Part shown: one piece after another, positions 63,233 to 64,000 of the stretch
Position numbering within the stretch: position 1 is the stretch's first letter
How the letters are laid out: each line of letters starts with the position of its first letter
The notes under the pieces: generated by a model
Databases searched by the model: none
Told to the model about the DNA's origin: nothing
Seen by the model: the letters and a program-made list of their open reading frames with translations, nothing else
Assembly: GCF_026341035.1 (NCBI RefSeq)
Contig: NZ_JAPEOQ010000002.1
Coordinates: 2,976,001 to 3,040,000, forward strand
DNA from: Streptomyces sp. NBC_01016
GTDB lineage: Bacteria > Actinomycetota > Actinomycetes > Streptomycetales > Streptomycetaceae
Length of the DNA: 64,000 bases
Direction of reading: 5' to 3'
Position numbers and translations under genes: made by a program

Positions 63233-63255
63233 GTGAGGAATAGTGACAACCTCAC
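63233..63255. promoter_or_regulatory. inverted repeat in HxlR/hydrolase gap
   Basis: GTGAGG (63233-63238) and CCTCAC (63250-63255) are separated by 11 bases, midway between the divergent hydrolase and HxlR genes. It is a candidate HxlR operator. Confidence 0.45.
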
Positions 63256-63315
63256 GGTAAGGAACTAGCCTGATCCGCCCAAGACGGCACTTTCCCTTCA
63301 GGTGGTGAGCCCCAG

Positions 63316-63738
63316 GTGACCACGTCGAGATCCGGCGGACGTGAGCAGCGACGCGGTGAGCGTGGTGAGCGCGGTGACCTGCTGGATCCGCTCTGCCCGA
63401 CCCGCCGGTTGCTCGACCGCATCGGCACCAAGTGGACGTCGATGGTGGTCAAGGTGCTGGCCGAGCGGGCTCCGGGCGAGATCCGCTTCGCTGAACTGCG
63501 GCGCCTCGCCCCCGGCATCTCGCAGAAGATGCTCTCCGTCACCCTGCAGAACCTGGCCCGCGACGGCCTGGTCGCGCGTCGCGTGGAACCCACCGTCCCG
63601 CCCGCAGTCCACTACCGGCTCACCGAGCTCGGCCTGTCCCTCGAAGGGCCGCTCTCCGCGCTGCGGGTCTGGGCCGAGACACACATGCCGGAGATCGACC
63701 GCAACAACCAGCTCGCCGACGAGTCGTCGCCCGACTAG
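63316..63738 (+). CDS. HxlR-family regulator
   Basis: A 140-residue winged-helix regulator with LLDRIGTKWTSMVVKVLAE, RFAELRRLAPGISQKMLSVTLQNLARDGLV and HYRLTELG. The usual N-terminal Cys is present as LDPLCPTRRLL. It is preceded by an Arg/Gly/Glu-rich stretch (residues 5-20) not typical of the family. It starts with GTG. It probably controls the divergent alpha/beta hydrolase gene. Confidence 0.9.
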   Translation: MTTSRSGGREQRRGERGERGDLLDPLCPTRRLLDRIGTKWTSMVVKVLAERAPGEIRFAELRRLAPGISQKMLSVTLQNLARDGLVARRVEPTVPPAVHYRLTELGLSLEGPLSALRVWAETHMPEIDRNNQLADESSPD

Positions 63739-63769
63739 CCACTGGCACCCATGAGGCATGATCGGGGCC

Positions 63770-64000
63770 ATGAGACATCCGCATCTGGCGAGTACCGAGG
63801 CCGCTGTGGTGGCGGTTCGTGAGGTTGCTCGGGAGTACCACCTCGAGGTGTCCGTCACCGACGACATCGGCGCCGACCAGACGTCCCGCCGGACCTCGGC
63901 CGGGGTCTTCACCGTCCTCGACCCGGACGGCACGCTGCCGCACGAGGCACACATCGACCTCGGCGGCTCTCCCGCGGTGTCCGTCCGGATCTTCCCGGAC
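63770..64000 (+). CDS. unknown protein, cut by window end
   Basis: Seventy-seven codons from an ATG run off the right edge in a frame with strong G/C third-position bias (MRHPHLASTEAAVVAVREVA ... DPDGTLPHEAHIDLGG). I do not recognise a family in the visible part. It starts 31 bases after the HxlR stop on the same strand. Confidence 0.65.
   Translation, partial: MRHPHLASTEAAVVAVREVAREYHLEVSVTDDIGADQTSRRTSAGVFTVLDPDGTLPHEAHIDLGGSPAVSVRIFPD

Overview
The window looks like a piece of a Streptomyces chromosome (or that of a close relative). It is very GC-rich, with G or C at almost every third codon position, frequent GTG starts and 4-base stop/start overlaps. The gene families are typical of the genus: PucR, HxlR, CGNR, DUF1345, TerD, many P450s, and a Pls-type synthetase. 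I see no rRNA, tRNA, CRISPR array, insertion sequence, integrase or phage gene. It reads as a stable accessory or arm region of about 50 genes, many of them small regulator-plus-enzyme units.

Layout, left part. 1-2.4 kb: two overlapping P450 genes. 2.4-7.2 kb (-): a Clp-type AAA+ unfoldase translationally coupled to an FdhF/YdeP-like molybdoenzyme, divergent from a FUSC transporter. 9.3-14.6 kb: PucR regulator, DUF1345 membrane protein, beta-lactamase-fold hydrolase, Nudix-like protein, P-loop kinase and a lipoprotein. 14.9-16.5 kb: a fused glycine/sarcosine/dimethylglycine methyltransferase for glycine betaine synthesis. 17-19.4 kb: a secreted GH127 enzyme. 19.4-27.3 kb: an M1 peptidase, a 1296-residue Pls/PosA-type single-module peptide synthetase whose specificity code reads like a lysine code, a secreted cholesterol-oxidase-like GMC enzyme and a divergent TetR regulator with a perfect 15-bp palindromic operator. 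A GH125 mannosidase follows.

Middle. 28.8-40.9 kb holds two oxidative modules in mirror image. Each has a RibD-C/DHFR-like gene divergent from a P450 that carries a TTA codon, followed by an alpha/beta hydrolase and a flavin monooxygenase. One monooxygenase is a Baeyer-Villiger type with a changed fingerprint residue; the other is PobA-like. TerD, VOC and PepSY genes lie between the modules. 41-48.7 kb: STAS protein, GlxA-type regulator, a GAPDH, Sua5, beta-carbonic anhydrase, a decayed LysR gene, catalase and a membrane protein. 48.9-52.7 kb: a GntR-controlled catabolic unit (DUF2848 hydrolase, MHS transporter, nitrilase-family amidase), with the same 17-bp operator at both promoters.

Right part. 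52.8-55.5 kb: a CGNR regulator divergent from an alpha/beta hydrolase and enolase-superfamily pair, across a nested inverted repeat. 55.5-60 kb: a two-component system divergent from a MurG paralogue and a LegB-like sugar-nucleotide dehydratase. 60-62.3 kb: an HxlR regulator and two tandem imine-reductase-family genes with Asp and Tyr, respectively, at the catalytic position. 62.3-63.7 kb: an alpha/beta hydrolase divergent from a second HxlR regulator, then a truncated gene at the edge.

Most gene calls rest on family motifs read by eye. Substrates and pathways are inference unless stated otherwise.
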